15,829 nt of DNA, from NCBI GenBank assembly GCA_003990745.1, contig RBNI01003457.1, positions 1-15,829 on the forward strand. The letters are read 5' to 3'. The translations under genes were made by a program, and so were the position numbers. Origin of the DNA: Jimgerdemannia flammicorona (lineage: Eukaryota > Mucoromycota > Endogonomycetes > Endogonales > Endogonaceae). This document shows, piece by piece, positions 1-7,725 of this stretch (its first letter is position 1; each line of letters starts with the position of its first letter). The notes below the pieces were generated by a model, which saw only the letters and a program-made list of their open reading frames with translations, was not told the DNA's origin and made no database searches.

Positions 1-37
1 CCCCCCCCCCCCCCAACCAAAAAAAAAAAAAAAAAAA
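1..37. repeat. Homopolymer cluster at the window start (C14, then A19)
   Basis: Fourteen C (1-14) are followed by AACC and then nineteen A (19-37). No gene signal lies here. The C run immediately before an A run could be a real low-complexity tract or an artefact at a contig edge. Confidence 0.9.
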
Positions 38-436
38 CACGGATTCTCCGTGCGCAAAAGAACAGCTTTCATATCAGCATCTTATATCCTACCAATCGCC
101 TCTCGAGGTTCTCTTTAGATGCACATAAGATATATCCCACCAGACGACGACGCACGACCAACGCACACATTCCAAGAATCTTGAAACCAGCCTCTTTTGT
201 TATCCAGAGCTTGGCAACGCAATTTTTTTTGAAACACTTGCGTGGTTGGCGAACACATTCCTGGGTCTCACTAGGACCTGTATATTCCGATCTATACTCC
301 TCAAGGCAAGGCCCGTTTGACATTGTAATTTAGTTCCATGGCGGCGGGTATATATTGTATATACTTTATTGGCCAAAGTAGTCACGTACCAATCGCAAGA
401 GCCTTAACGTCGACCTAAACCACATCATCCTCACAG

Positions 437-484
437 CATTGCGCCCAACAAGGTCACGTTTCAGGCCCGTTGCTGGGCGCAATG
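437..484. repeat. Hairpin with perfect 11-bp inverted repeat arms
   Basis: CATTGCGCCCA at 437-447 is the exact reverse complement of TGGGCGCAATG at 474-484. After one mismatch, three further inner bases also pair (449-451 with 470-472), leaving a loop of under 20 nt. It lies in DNA without a supported gene. It could be the remnant of a small foldback element or a cruciform-forming site. There is no adjacent gene for which it would clearly act as a terminator. Confidence 0.75.
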
Positions 485-899
485 TAATTACGCGTTGGAC
501 GGTATACATTATATCTCAACATGTCGGATTTTTTTTTAATAAAAAAAAGGATCAACACCGGTTGACATAATTATTTCTTCTAAAAAGAATATACGGAATG
601 AGACTAAAGGAAGGAATTTGGAGTTAAATTTTTGGTAAGACGCCTTTCGCGAAAATTTTATCCGGCTCCATTTCACAAAAGTTCTACCTAATAAATAGGA
701 CTATCATGAGCAACAAAAGTATAATGTTAGTGCAGTGTTCTTTGGTAACCCATTTAGGTTTCTTCAAACTATATTCTGGCATTATACTTCATTCGAATCG
801 CAAAATTCCGATTCACAATTCTGCTCAGACGAACACTGACCTCGTTCTGTACTCAGCCACCAGCGCATTTTGCTCTGCACAGACCGTTCAGCGACTTGG

Positions 900-915
900 A
901 AAAAAAAAAAAAAAA
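900..915. repeat. A16 homopolymer tract
   Basis: Sixteen consecutive A, followed directly by CAG. Two other A tracts in the window (1340-1354 and 3768-3814) are also followed by CAG, but those two lie in duplicated copies of one segment. The sequence beyond CAG here differs from theirs. Confidence 0.9.
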
Positions 916-1339
916 CAGATGCGTATTATCGACACAACATTTTCTGCTTGAGCAGAACGACCAAATGACCATGCCAGATATAATCGCCCCAAGTCCATCG
1001 ACGAAGAGATTCTCGTCCATCAACACATGAATCGTTTGGCCAGACCCCTTGCATAGCGGCCTCGGCGTTCTCTCGTCTATAAAACGATCGCCGCCATCTT
1101 GGTATGCAGTGCCATATGGTTACACTGGGTGTTCTCGCTGAAAGTGGCACGGGCGTAGTACTCTAATTTTAGGCGGCAGCACACAAACGGCGGTATCCGT
1201 ATCTTACAAAGCCGATCGCATGCGATACGTATAAGCAAATGTAAATCTGTGTCGACAGGGAAATAATCAAAATCGAAAGAGCAAATAACTGTTTGTCCGA
1301 CAGACATCAATTTAACATTTTCTCTTAGCTTCCAATAAG

Positions 1340-1354
1340 AAAAAAAAAAAAAAA
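1340..1354. repeat. A15 tract in copy A
   Basis: Fifteen A, immediately followed by CAGACATT. It occupies the same position in the duplicated segment as the A47 tract at 3768-3814, so the tract changed length after the duplication or was assembled inconsistently. Confidence 0.9.
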
Positions 1355-1437
1355 CAGACATTCGCATTTCAGTTACAAAAAAGTACACCATGCTTCGTAA
1401 GCTTAGGCTACCTAGATTCCCTTCCCGCCTCACTCTT

Positions 1438-2179
1438 TCACCTGCCCTGTCGAAATCGAAGTTTGGTTTCGGGCGAAACGGTCACGGCAGGATGCACCTT
1501 CTCAGGAAGATTGCACCAGGCCACGCCATACGACTGCCCATTAATCGAGAGAGCACAGGTGCGATCAGGTGGAAGGTGAGGACATCCCCGGAAGCAACCC
1601 TTCTTGCAATATTCCCACCACTAACCCCATTGAATAACGCTGAAATCGATTTGTACGATTGGAAACCCCACCGCGCACCGCCGGAATCCATATATGAAGT
1701 TCTCTCCGACGAGCCCGACCTGGAGGAATGACTCATTGCTATCGTTAATGCCCATTGATTCGGCGAGGATATCCCACTTCCGCAGGCCGCCCGGCAGGCA
1801 GGGACGCCCGGGCGACAAGGTCGATTCCATCACTACGCCATTGTTCGACACGATGACGGGATCCGGCGCCTCCCATCTGTAACACACCACATCGTCACGG
1901 GGCCTCTTTTCGCCACGAGATCGAGACGGGTGACCTGGGAGGCATGTTGTGTTTACACAAGCATAGTGCGAAAAGGATTTGTGGTGCGAGGATGTGACGG
2001 TGAGAGCGTCGACGGCTTCCATAACGAGCTTGAGACGATGCGGGCAGACGAGGACAAGATCCATATGCGGCATCATCCTCTGGAGCGAGGTGCGCGAGCG
2101 GTCGTCCTGTATACGAATCTTTGGCACGTCCGTGGAGTTCACGCTGGTGGTTCGAAGCGTGTTCAGCTGCGCGCGACGC
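1438..2179 (-). pseudogene. BTB-BACK-SPRY pseudogene (only the SPRY half remains)
   Basis: Read on the minus strand, this is a broken copy of the gene at 3896-5338. What remains corresponds to roughly residue 215 to the stop of the intact protein: the linker and the SPRY domain. The start codon, BTB domain and BACK region are absent, deleted between 2179 and the retained upstream element at 2198. Compared with the intact copy it has deletions of about 10 and 29 bp in the linker, which together restore frame. It also has an 11-bp deletion at about 1695 that breaks the SPRY frame, another 10-bp deletion near 1565 and a 3-bp insertion near 1604. The longest surviving frame begins with a GTG codon, not an ATG. 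The lesions argue against a functional protein. Residual transcription cannot be excluded, because the upstream palindrome survives. Confidence 0.88.
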
Positions 2180-2197
2180 GAGGTTCAGGGGAACCAA

Positions 2198-2205
2198 TGA
2201 CGTCA
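2198..2205. promoter_or_regulatory. CRE-like palindrome TGACGTCA retained upstream of the pseudogene
   Basis: The octamer TGACGTCA is followed by TCATC. The same element and following bases occur at 5400-5407, in front of the intact gene. TGACGTCA is the consensus site of ATF/CREB-type bZIP factors. Its role here is inferred only from position and from its presence in both copies. Confidence 0.45.
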
Positions 2206-2218
2206 TCATCAGCATTCA

Positions 2219-3458
2219 TGAAATTATAAATACCACAATCAGCGCGCTGGAAAGTTGGGTCATGAAAGGCTGGTTAAGTGAACCGTTGTCGCTAGCGGCT
2301 TGCTCCAGTTGTGAGATCGGGGGAGAAGCGGACGGGATGCATGGATTGCACAGGCTTGAACTCGTAGCCTTGGAGTTCTGTTGGTTGTCTTCTGGTACCA
2401 CACCAAACAATATCCCCGCGAACTGGACCTCGGCGTTTGCGACGCTTACCTAGTCCCTATACTCCACCAGTTTTCCTCCAACCTTACAATCCTCCGTCTA
2501 CCTCATAACGTCCCTCTCGCACCCCCCCTTCCTATATCATGTCCGATTTTATTACGATGTTCTCTGCTGGCCCCCCCATCCCCCCATCTATACCCTCACT
2601 GGGCAAGACGAAGAGCTCCCTTATTAAATACAACTGACTATATGTCACTGGTGCGGGCCAAAGAAGTTACAAGTAGTTGAGCAATTACGGCCCGAAGAAC
2701 TGCGAAAGAGCAGAGGTGGAGCTAGAAGGTTGTCGGCCGGAAAACTGAAGGAGAGATCCATGGTGTGCCAGACGAAAAATAAAGCGATTTTACCTATATT
2801 TCTGAGGCTGAGAGGGACATATTCTTTCCTCTCGGGTAAAGCGACGTGTCGTGCTCTTTCAAAGCGCCCCCTATATTTTGAGGGAGGAAACCGAACGACT
2901 TCGACGCCATCCGCGCACCCTTGTCCGACGTGCCCAATATCCCTCAAGAACGAGCCGGGCTGCAGATCAGGGAAACACAAACCGGTCCGTCCCCGGCGTC
3001 GTGCGGCCGGTGACGAAAAACGCATACCACAATAACGTTGCGGCCTCGTGTAGTGCGGCGATCGTTGGGGCCGGTAACCAAGATTCTCTGGTTATGGAAG
3101 AAGGGGAAGGGGGTTGGCAAGAAGAGGAAAAGAGATCCGAAATTGGATCAGAATTCAGGGTGAGGTTCACATATATGTGTCGAAATAGTCGAAATTCTCT
3201 AATTGGAAGGAAAACAGGCTTCGGCAGCTCGCGCGAAGTTTGTGATTATGTCTTCGTACTTGTCCTCGCAGCTCTCGGGACTATGTTCCCCATACCTCTT
3301 GGGGCTGTAGGTTTTGGTGTATGCGCCATGGTAGAGCTTCAAACAGAAGCAGGAGGAGAACGAATAGCAGCGGAGCACAACCAATAATGCTCAATGTCAA
3401 ATTCCTGCTTCTGCTTGTTAAGGTGGTGGGTAGGAGGATGACGTAAACTACCACGCTT
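2219..3458. other. Unique spacer between the duplicated segments, no supported gene
   Basis: Open frames exist on both strands: up to 178 codons on plus (2851-3387, no ATG at its start) and up to 126 codons on minus (2645-3025). They overlap one another, lack recognisable domains and show no clear splice-linked continuation. The minus frame at 3199-3384 has a protein-like composition at its end, but I cannot identify it. Runs of C are frequent around 2520-2590. The region does not resemble the DNA to the right of copy B, so it is not part of a simple tandem unit. Confidence 0.5.
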
Positions 3459-3767
3459 GACCCCTTACATAGCGGCCTCGGCGTCCTTTCGTCTATAAAA
3501 CGATCGCCGCCGCTAATCCATCTTGGTATGCAGTGCCATATGGCACACTTGGTATTCTCGTTGCAAGTGGCACGGGCGTAGTATATACTCTAATTTTAGG
3601 CGGCAGCACGCAAACGACGGCGTATCTTACAAAGCCGATCGCATGCGATACGTGTAAGTAAATGTAAAGCTGTGTTGACAGGGAAATATTCAAAGCGAGC
3701 AGAAATCGGAAAGAACAAATAACTGTTTGTCCGACAGACGTCAACTTAACATTTTTTCTTAGCTTCG

Positions 3768-3815
<48 letters not shown>

Positions 3816-4694
3816 AGACATTGGCATTTCAGTTCAAAAAGTACACCATGCTTCGCAAGCTTAGGTCACCTAGATTCCCTTCCCGCCTCACTCTTTCACC
3901 CGCCCTGTCGAAATCGAAGTTTGGTTTTGGGCGAAACGGTCACGGCAGGATGCACCTTCTCAGGAAGATTGCACCAGGCCACGCCATACGACTGCCCATT
4001 AATCGAGAGAGCACAGGTGCGATCGTCCATGTTCAGGTGGAAGGTGAGGACATCCCCGGAAGCAACCCTTCCAATATTCCCACCACTAACCCCATTGAAT
4101 AACGTTGAAATCGATTTGTACGATTGGAAACCCCACCGCGCACCGCCGGAATTCATATATGAACCGAGGTTGAAGTTCTCTCCGACGAGCCCGACCTGGA
4201 GGAATGACTCATTGGTAGTGTTAATTCCCACTGATTCGACGAGGATATCCCACTTCCGCAGGCCGCCCGACGCGGCTGTGCAGGCAGGGACGATTCTGGC
4301 CGTCCTGTAATCCCAGCGCAACCCGGGCGACAAGGCAAATTTCACCACCGCGCCATCATCCGACACGATGACGGGATCTGGCGCCTCCCATCTGTAGCGC
4401 ACCACATCGTCGCGGGGCCTCTTTCCGCCACGGGATCGAGACGGGTGACCTGGGAGACATGTCGTGTTCAAACAAGCATAGTGCGAGAAGGCTTTGTGAT
4501 GCGAGGATGTGTCGGTGAGAACGTCGACGGCTTCCATGATGAGCTTGAGGCGGTGCGGGCAGACGAGGACAAGATCCATATGCGGCATCATCCTCTGGAG
4601 CGAGGCGTGTGAGCGGTCGTCCTGTATACGGATCTTTGGTACGTCCATGGAGTTCACGCTGGTGGTTCGAAGCGTGTTCAGCTGCGCGCGACGC
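3459..4694. repeat. Segmental duplication, copy B (part containing the 3' half of the intact gene)
   Basis: This is the counterpart of copy A (1043-2218). Homology begins at GACCCCTT (3459), runs through the 3' flank and the C-terminal half of the BTB-BACK-SPRY gene to 4694, is interrupted by about 700 bp missing from copy A, and resumes briefly at about 5400-5422. Both copies carry a TATAAAA box-like string on the plus strand (1078-1084 and 3494-3500), with no supported gene downstream of it. Confidence 0.88.
3768..3814. repeat. A47 homopolymer tract in copy B
   Basis: Forty-seven A in a row, followed by CAGACATT. In the orientation of the BTB gene this is a T47 tract about 80-130 bp past the stop codon. 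The matching tract in copy A has 15 A. Confidence 0.9.
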
Positions 4695-5338
4695 TCATCG
4701 AGAGGAGGTGGGTTATCAGCGCGTGTCCATGCCCATCCGATAACGCAAAGCAGGAAGCTCTCTTCTGTGGTGGTAAACGCGAGCTCGTTGTCGTCGGTCG
4801 TGTACGTAAGCAGCGTCTCGAGAGCGTCCTCGGACAACTCGTCCAGATCCCCGACCACTAGCTCGTGCTTCCGGAAGGACCTGGTCAGGACGTGAAATAG
4901 CGCGGTCGTCGATTCGTCCTTCTGCAAAGATGCGACAGCTTCATTGAGGAGTGACGACGCGGCCTTGATGTCGTCGACTTCCGCGCGCTCCAGGATCATG
5001 CCCATGAGCTTGGGAAGGAGGAGGACGGACGCGGCGTGATACGCCTCGACGGCAGTCCAGGCCGAGAGTGGTGCCGTACCGATTATATCGGTATGGATAA
5101 AGGCGAGAACGATACGTAGTGCAGACGATTTGATGTCGCGGAGGACAACGCGGGAGCAGGTGGGGTCGCTGTAGAGAATGCGCTCTAGAACGACGGAACG
5201 GGTGGCGAGGACGGCGCGGCAGGCACCGATCTCGACGCCGTCGGAGCAGACAAGGGTTACGTCATGGAAAGCCGAGTTGGTTATTAGGCGCGTGAAGTCG
5301 GCCTGAATGTCGACGCCGTTATCGTGGGGGAAGGTCAT
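3896..5338 (-). CDS. BTB/POZ-BACK-SPRY domain protein
   Basis: Single-exon gene of 480 residues starting at an ATG (5338). Residues 15-115 form a BTB/POZ domain: the F-H-D-V-T-L-V start and the A-C-R-A-V-L-A-T-R-S stretch match the usual 'f.DV.l...' and 'aHk.vLa.RS' pattern. Residues 120-225 are helical and BACK-like. Residues 335-475 form a SPRY/B30.2 domain with the characteristic W-G-F, G-D-V-L-T-F-H-L, M-D-x2-T-C and I-N-G-Q-x2-G-V-A segments. In known families BTB mediates dimerisation and Cullin-3 binding, while SPRY binds a protein ligand. A Cul3 substrate-adaptor role is therefore plausible but inferred. No signal peptide or membrane span is visible. The linker near residue 300 is basic (S-R-S-R-G-G-K-R-P-R), possibly a nuclear signal. 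The gene is intronless, unlike the HDAC gene. Its 3' half is duplicated at 1438-2179 as a pseudogene. Confidence 0.9.
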   Translation of the reverse strand: MTFPHDNGVDIQADFTRLITNSAFHDVTLVCSDGVEIGACRAVLATRSVVLERILYSDPTCSRVVLRDIKSSALRIVLAFIHTDIIGTAPLSAWTAVEAYHAASVLLLPKLMGMILERAEVDDIKAASSLLNEAVASLQKDESTTALFHVLTRSFRKHELVVGDLDELSEDALETLLTYTTDDNELAFTTTEESFLLCVIGWAWTRADNPPPLDERRAQLNTLRTTSVNSMDVPKIRIQDDRSHASLQRMMPHMDLVLVCPHRLKLIMEAVDVLTDTSSHHKAFSHYACLNTTCLPGHPSRSRGGKRPRDDVVRYRWEAPDPVIVSDDGAVVKFALSPGLRWDYRTARIVPACTAASGGLRKWDILVESVGINTTNESFLQVGLVGENFNLGSYMNSGGARWGFQSYKSISTLFNGVSGGNIGRVASGDVLTFHLNMDDRTCALSINGQSYGVAWCNLPEKVHPAVTVSPKTKLRFRQGG

Positions 5339-5399
5339 ACTTGAGGTTGTTTTGAAGAGTGGGCTTTGTTTGATACCTGGCCCTTTAAGTTGGGATAAG

Positions 5400-5407
5400 T
5401 GACGTCA
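5400..5407. promoter_or_regulatory. CRE-like palindrome TGACGTCA upstream of the BTB-SPRY gene
   Basis: TGACGTCA lies 62 bp upstream of the ATG of the minus-strand BTB gene. The bases following it are shared with copy A at 2198-2210, so the element belonged to the ancestral promoter region. It matches the consensus for ATF/CREB-type bZIP factors. Binding is inferred, not shown. Confidence 0.5.
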
Positions 5408-5422
5408 TCATCACATTCATAG

Positions 5423-5689
5423 ACTTCTTAAAATTCGGAATTGCCACGCGGTTCATCTCGTGAGACGACAACCTAAGAATGTTATAAAAAGGAATTTTCG
5501 TAAACACTGCTGCCTAAAAAAATCTTGGCATCCACTTGCATGATGAAACATTCGTAAATATAACATAAAACAAGTTTTTGTTTAATGTTTTCCCAACACG
5601 ATAAATATTTGGACATCGTGAACTATGTCCTTCGAATCTGTAAACTGTTTAACAGCGACAGTGTTGAAGGACCAGCGACGCCGATTTTT
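5423..5689. other. AT-leaning intergenic DNA between the BTB gene and the kinase relic
   Basis: No open frame with recognisable content. It includes a TATAAAAAG string at about 5483 on the plus strand and several A/T runs. It lies upstream of the BTB gene and downstream of the kinase relic, both on the minus strand, so it may hold promoter and 3' flank sequence. Confidence 0.5.
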
Positions 5690-6830
5690 TCAAGAAATTT
5701 CTCGGATTTTTTTTATGGCTATGGCTTTGGCAATCCAGACGTCTGGCTCAACTACGTCAAATTTCGGCATTGGCTCCTTAATTTCGACGGTTGGGTTATT
5801 GTCCGTGATCGAATCATTATCAGCAGTGATGGGTGTTGATTTTGTTGATGTATCGGAGTTGGATTGTTCACCGTTGCTGAGATCCGGATCGTTACGGCTC
5901 TGTGCCAGAATTCGCTGCTGTTTAAGAATATAACGATGAGCGAACCAATGCGCCCTGGCGGCATCTGGTTTATCAGCGCGGCCTCTTTTCAGGTTATACT
6001 CGACTTGTTGTTTCAACTTTACGTATCGATCGTAAACAGAGCTAAGTCGAAGGAAATTGATCCGTCAAGTTGTTCGAAAGCCGCTTTCCGCTCTTTGCAA
6101 AAGTCGTGTATCTCTCGAACTGTTTGGGCGCGCCAGGAATAAGATCGTCGCGTTAACCGCCCGGGCGGTTTCTGACAGCATCTATATGGTGGAACTCTGG
6201 TAACCAGCTGCCACAGCAAAGTTCCCAGACAATAGGTATCGCGGGCTAGTGTCACTGCTGAAGACACGTATGCCACGGGTGAAAGGTATCTACTTAGCCC
6301 TAACCAATCACCATCAGTAGACCGATCAATTGTAGTGGCCGCCAAAATCAACGATGTATCAATCCCGCTTTGAGTCAGAATTTTGAATTTTGGCATAGTT
6401 CGCCACGAATCAGCTCTAGTGATTAGAATTAGTCATCGCTCCATTTTGGGATAGTCCGAATACGGTGCAAATATACTTGGATGATTAACTGGAAGTGTTA
6501 CGTAAAGTCAGATATAATCTAGCGTTAGCAAACAATGTGAATCGGCAACATCGAGTATGAGATATAACATGTTACCTCTGGCACATATACGGCTTCAGTT
6601 ACGTCAGGGCCAACTGGTGGTTTTGTTTTTGTCCGCGCCAACTCAACAGATTTCGGAACTTGGACTTCTTTTGTCGGTGCACCACCACCGTTCCCTTGTA
6701 GATTGTCGCAAAACCACCGACATTAAGAAGCTTAATTTTAGTGAATGTACTGTATGGAATCCATGCCAAATAGTTCTCCAATATCGGCGGTACCCCAGAT
6801 GGTGTTGGACAATGTGATCCGTATTAGGAA
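5690..6830 (-). pseudogene. Protein kinase relic (N-lobe and C-lobe fragments, catalytic core lost)
   Basis: Fragments of one kinase appear in order on the minus strand. Near 6780-6600 there is a W-I-P-Y-S-T-F lead-in followed by the glycine-loop motif V-G-G-F-A-T-I-Y-K-G. The position of the VAIK lysine reads L-A-L-T and is followed by a stop. Near 6475-6370, in the same frame, is F-G-L-S-Q-N (hinge region), broken by stops. Near 6300-6190, in another frame, is R-Y-L-S-P-V (APE region, with Glu replaced), then D-T-Y-C-L-G-T-L-L-W and P-P-Y. Neither H-R-D nor D-F-G can be found; only about 90 bp separate the hinge from the APE region. A frame change near 6030 leads to a basic, charged tail ending about 5690. 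The lead-in W-I-P-Y-x2-F is typical of kinases expanded in early-diverging fungi. No intact product is possible in this form. Introns might rejoin a few pieces but cannot restore the missing core. Confidence 0.7.
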
Positions 6831-7721
6831 AACAAAATTTCCACAATTCCACTTCTCTATATCGTCGATCAACCGTATCGAAAGGGCCAAGGAGAGACAG
6901 AAACGCGCGGGCTTATCGACGGTGGTCATGAAGTACAGGTGGTCTTCTTTGGGGAGGGTGGCAGACGTTGGAAACAGGCCAAGGCTGAGTGATTGTGTAT
7001 ATGTGGCAAGTCCTCGTGTAACGCGTCGGACCATTCTTGGGACGTATGTACTTGATTACAGCTCTTGTCGCACCGAGCCTCCGGGCACCTCTTCACCATG
7101 ACCCTTACGCTCATCATTATACGGCATACGCCTTAAGATTTAGCCTCTAAATAGATAAATCGGTAGTGGCAATATTCATCATTTATTCACTGCAGAAAAT
7201 GGAAGTATGTTCGAAACATTTGGAACAAGTCTCGTGTGGTTCGGGAATCGGACATTGTGAGAGTATAATGACCGGAATGGGACATATTGGGTCATGTGAG
7301 AGCTGTGGCTTTGTGGGCAGACCCCACGTGACCGTAACGCGGATAAACAAAGACGTGACATTCAAGTTCTAACTTCTACGACTCCGTCCAACCTGAATCA
7401 AAGGTGAGCTGACCAGCCGTTCTTTAAAAAGGCACCATGCGTTTTCATCTAACGCGGCCGACGAGCACTTGCCCCTTTCGAACCCTTGATGACTCCTGAA
7501 CGAACCCCATCTCGCTGTCCGAACACGGGACGCGCTTCGCCGCTTTGTCTGTGGGTGGCGGCCTTCTCTATGAACGATTTGCCAGCGTAGCCGGATCAAA
7601 TTTGCGCATAGGCTTTTCGAAAGTTGGCTATACAAAAGTCTGACACTTCCATTTTCCTCTCATGTGCTACTGTCTACCGTCACACCTTTCCCTCGCTCCT
7701 TGGAACGATGTCCAAAGAACT
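6831..7721. other. Divergent intergenic region upstream of the HDAC gene
   Basis: About 890 bp lie between the kinase relic (minus) and the HDAC start (plus). Short frames on both strands have no recognisable domains. Possible regulatory matter: a CACGTG E-box at 7325-7330, a TATACAAAA string at 7629-7637 and pyrimidine-rich sequence just before the start codon. Confidence 0.5.
7325..7330. promoter_or_regulatory. CACGTG E-box about 390 bp upstream of the HDAC start
   Basis: Perfect CACGTG within CCCACGTGACC. It matches the core of bHLH factors such as Cbf1-type proteins. The same hexamer occurs 62 bp upstream of the LOTUS-like gene (13535-13540). A hexamer is expected by chance every few kb, so this is only suggestive. 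Confidence 0.3.
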
Positions 7722-7725
7722 ATGA
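7708..7725 (+). promoter_or_regulatory. Short upstream ORF whose stop overlaps the HDAC start codon
   Basis: ATG at 7708 opens five codons (M-S-K-E-L) ending in TGA at 7723-7725. The A of the preceding CTA codon and the TG of the stop form the HDAC ATG (7722-7724), a stop-start overlap in a different frame. It would matter only if the mRNA starts upstream of 7708 and the in-frame ATG at 7662 is not used. A regulatory role is inference. Confidence 0.35.

Larger units (their letters stand above)
38..1042. other. Intergenic or unassigned DNA, no supported gene
   Basis: Short open frames of 60-85 codons exist on both strands, but none has recognisable domain content. They overlap one another on opposite strands, as expected by chance. 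Visible structure is limited to the hairpin at 437-484, a T-run/A-run palindrome near 529-548 and an A16 tract at 900-915. The sequence from 500 to 700 is AT-leaning, without the extreme composition of the island near 14.2 kb. Confidence 0.6.
1043..2218. repeat. Segmental duplication, copy A (decayed copy)
   Basis: This stretch aligns with 3459-4694 from the shared GACCCCTT onward. It covers about 400 bp of 3' flank and the 3' half of a BTB-BACK-SPRY gene. By eye the two copies differ by scattered substitutions and by several indels. After the coding homology stops at 2179, the copy resumes similarity near TGACGTCATCATC (2198-2210). That element in copy B lies upstream of the gene start, near 5400. 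Copy A is therefore a deletion derivative, not a simple truncation. Its outer flanks do not resemble those of copy B. Confidence 0.88.

Noticed and set aside
1078..1100. TATAAAA followed by a GCCGCCATCTTGG string resembling the animal YY1 site, in the duplicated 3' flank
   Set aside because: YY1 is not a fungal factor. The copy B version is interrupted by extra bases, and no gene lies downstream on that strand.
3199..3384. Minus-strand frame with protein-like composition
   Set aside because: Only about 60 codons, no domain recognised, and no splice-linked partner exon that I could support.
2851..3387. 178-codon plus-strand open frame in the spacer between the duplicates
   Set aside because: It begins at a GTG, has no recognisable domain, and overlaps several open frames on the other strand. 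Nothing shows which strand, if any, is coding.
5670..5710. Heat-shock-element-like GAA/TTC repeats
   Set aside because: Only two imperfect units inside the tail of the kinase relic, with no gene start nearby in a suitable orientation.
6738..7034. 98-codon minus-strand frame upstream of the kinase relic
   Set aside because: Its end overlaps the kinase N-lobe in a different frame, and no domain is recognisable upstream.
7166..7372. Plus-strand 68-codon frame upstream of the HDAC gene
   Set aside because: Cys/Gly-rich but without a known pattern, overlapped by two minus-strand frames. More likely promoter DNA.
7369..7635. Minus-strand 88-codon frame just upstream of the HDAC gene
   Set aside because: Arg/Ser-rich random-looking composition and no domain. 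It lies in the expected promoter region.
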